From the NCBI GenBank assembly GCA_019243595.1, contig JAFAUA010000211.1:1-8798 (forward strand): 8,798 nt of DNA. Direction: 5' to 3'. This document shows positions 7,652-8,798 of the stretch, one piece after another; within the stretch, counting starts at the first letter, position 1; every line of letters begins with the position of its first letter. The stretch is from Acidimicrobiia bacterium. Lineage in GTDB: Bacteria; Actinomycetota; Acidimicrobiia; Acidimicrobiales; AC-14. Both the position numbers and the translations under genes were made by a program. The notes under the pieces were generated by a model, which worked only from the letters and a program-made list of their open reading frames with translations, ran no database searches and was not told the DNA's origin.

Positions 7652-8326
7652 GTGGTTCCCGGAACGAGGCTCGTCGTCCTCGGCAAGCAAGGCGCCGGCA
7701 AGGGCACTCAGGCGGTTCGTCTCGCTCGCCATTACGCGGTCCCGCACGTGTCGACGGGCGACATCTTCCGGGCTGCTGTGCGGTCGGGCTCGGAGTTCGG
7801 GAAGAAAGCCCGCGAGTTCATGGACGCCGGAGAGCTCGTGCCCGACGACGTCGTCGTCGGCGTCGTGCAGGAGCGTCTCAGCCAGAACGACGCCCGTCTC
7901 CGTGGCTTCATCCTCGACGGGTTCCCGCGCACCGTGTTTCAGGCGGAAGCCCTCGACGAGCTCCTGCCGAACGGCGGGGTCGAGCTGGTGATCGACCTCG
8001 AGGTGCCCACCGAGGTCGTGCTCAAGCGTCTGGCATCCCGGCGAGTGTGTGTCGAGTGCGGCACCAACTACAGCATCGAGAAGCCGCCGTCGGATCCCGA
8101 AAAGTGTGACGTGTGCGGCGGGAAGGTCGTGCAGCGGGAGGACGACACCGTGAGCGCGATCCGCCGCCGCCTCGAGCTCTACGAGGAACAGACCGCGCCG
8201 CTGATCGCTTGGTACATGAGGAAGGACAAGTTGGTGACCGTCGACGGGATCGGCGACCCGGACAAGGTCACCGCCCGGCTCATCCGGGCCATCGACCTCC
8301 GGCTGCGGAGGGGCGCCGATGCGTAA
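7652..8326 (+). CDS. adk: Adenylate kinase with four-cysteine (zinc-type) LID
   Basis: Adenylate kinase converts ATP and AMP to two ADP in the cytoplasm. The product is 224 residues, the long form. The P-loop is GKQGAGKGTQ (residues 11-20), with Lys-Gln where most family members have Pro-Pro or similar. The AMP site shows STGDIFRAAV (34-43) and GFILDGFPRT (85-94). The LID, about residues 130-166, has Cys133, Cys136, Cys152 and Cys155, the pattern of structural zinc sites, and closes with QREDDT. The well-studied short mycobacterial enzyme lacks this LID insertion. The GTG start directly abuts the secY stop with no strong ribosome binding site, so coupling to secY is likely. The secY-adk-map order is common in bacteria. 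Confidence 0.97.
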   Translation: MVPGTRLVVLGKQGAGKGTQAVRLARHYAVPHVSTGDIFRAAVRSGSEFGKKAREFMDAGELVPDDVVVGVVQERLSQNDARLRGFILDGFPRTVFQAEALDELLPNGGVELVIDLEVPTEVVLKRLASRRVCVECGTNYSIEKPPSDPEKCDVCGGKVVQREDDTVSAIRRRLELYEEQTAPLIAWYMRKDKLVTVDGIGDPDKVTARLIRAIDLRLRRGADA

Positions 8327-8798
8327 GAGCAAGGAAGAGATCGCCAAGATGCGGCGGGCCGGGAGGGTCGTCGCCGAAATGCATGAGAAGTGCGTCGCCG
8401 CGGCCAAGCCGGGCGTCACCACCCTCGACCTCGACAAGGTCGCCCGCGAGGTCCTCGACACCCGGGGCGCCCGCTCGAACTTCCTCAACTACCACGGCTT
8501 CCCGGCGGTGATCTGCACCTCGCCCAACGACGTGATCGTGCACGGCATCCCCGGCGACTACGTCCTCCAGGAGGGCGACATCCTGTCCCTCGACTGCGGG
8601 GCGATCATCGAGGGCTACCACGGCGACGCCGCGGGGACGATTCCGATCGGCCACGTCAGCGAGGACGCCAGCCGGCTGATGAAGGTCACCGACGAGAGCC
8701 TGCAGGCGGCGATCGAGCAGATCAGGGACGGCAACCGGCTCTCCGACATCGGCCACGCCGTCCAGACGGTCGCCGAGGCGGGGGGCTACTCCGTCGTC
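8319..8798 (+). CDS. map: Type I methionine aminopeptidase (5' part)
   Basis: This enzyme removes the initiator methionine from new proteins as they leave the ribosome. The first 160 codons are present; the window ends before the rest. The N-terminus MRKSKEEIAKMRRAGRVVAE starts without the extra zinc-finger or linker domain of some paralogs. The segment FLNYHGFPAVICTSPNDVIV leads to His75 (VHGIP), the substrate-site histidine. Asp92 (SLDCGA) and Asp103 (YHGDAAGT) are the first two metal ligands; the later His and two Glu ligands lie beyond the window. The ATG overlaps adk by eight bases and has GGAGGGG at 8307-8313 as ribosome binding site. Confidence 0.96.
   Translation, partial: MRKSKEEIAKMRRAGRVVAEMHEKCVAAAKPGVTTLDLDKVAREVLDTRGARSNFLNYHGFPAVICTSPNDVIVHGIPGDYVLQEGDILSLDCGAIIEGYHGDAAGTIPIGHVSEDASRLMKVTDESLQAAIEQIRDGNRLSDIGHAVQTVAEAGGYSVV

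Noticed and set aside
6655..8109. 484-codon plus-strand open frame overlapping secY and adk in another frame
   Set aside because: Arg/Pro/His-rich translation with no domain; the frames of secY and adk are conserved throughout.
5822..8488. Very long open frame on the minus strand (888 codons) opposite rpmD, rplO, secY, adk and map
   Set aside because: It lies opposite five firmly identified genes. Its translation is rich in Asp, His, Arg, Gly and Val with no recognisable domain, the usual shadow of GC-rich codon bias where antisense stops are rare.

Overview
The window is a GC-rich, single-direction stretch of a bacterial S10-spc ribosomal protein gene cluster. All eighteen genes lie on the + strand and are packed end to end. 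In order they are rplV (3' part), rpsC, rplP, rpmC, rpsQ, rplN, rplX, rplE, rpsZ (zinc-type S14), rpsH, rplF, rplR, rpsE, rpmD, rplO, secY, adk and map (5' part). The gene order, the zinc-type S14, the high GC content, the many GTG and TTG starts and the protein sequences point to an actinobacterium. The long four-cysteine LID of the adenylate kinase and the Lys-Gln in its P-loop argue against the familiar mycobacterial type. A deep lineage such as the Acidimicrobiia is a plausible but unproven guess.

Layout: positions 1-2296 hold the end of the S10 part of the cluster (L22, S3, L16, L29, S17). L22 and S3 both end in long Ala/Glu/Pro-rich acidic tails. Positions 2293-6340 hold the spc part (L14, L24, L5, S14, S8, L6, L18, S5, L30, L15). 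Positions 6356-8798 hold secY, adk and the start of map. There is no gap between the S10 and spc parts: rpsQ and rplN overlap in a GTGA.

Only about 46 bases lie between genes, the largest gap being 15 bases (before secY). Most junctions are 1-, 4-, 8- or 11-base overlaps, so the cluster looks like one transcript with coupled translation. No promoter, terminator, RNA gene, mobile element or CRISPR array is visible, and there is no non-coding stretch long enough to hold one.

The genes supply parts for both ribosomal subunits, the SecYEG protein-export channel, a nucleotide kinase, and the enzyme that removes the initiator methionine. I see no undescribed system here. The observations worth a second look are modest: the paired acidic tails on L22 and S3, the zinc-type adenylate kinase, and three probable Cys4 zinc sites within one operon.
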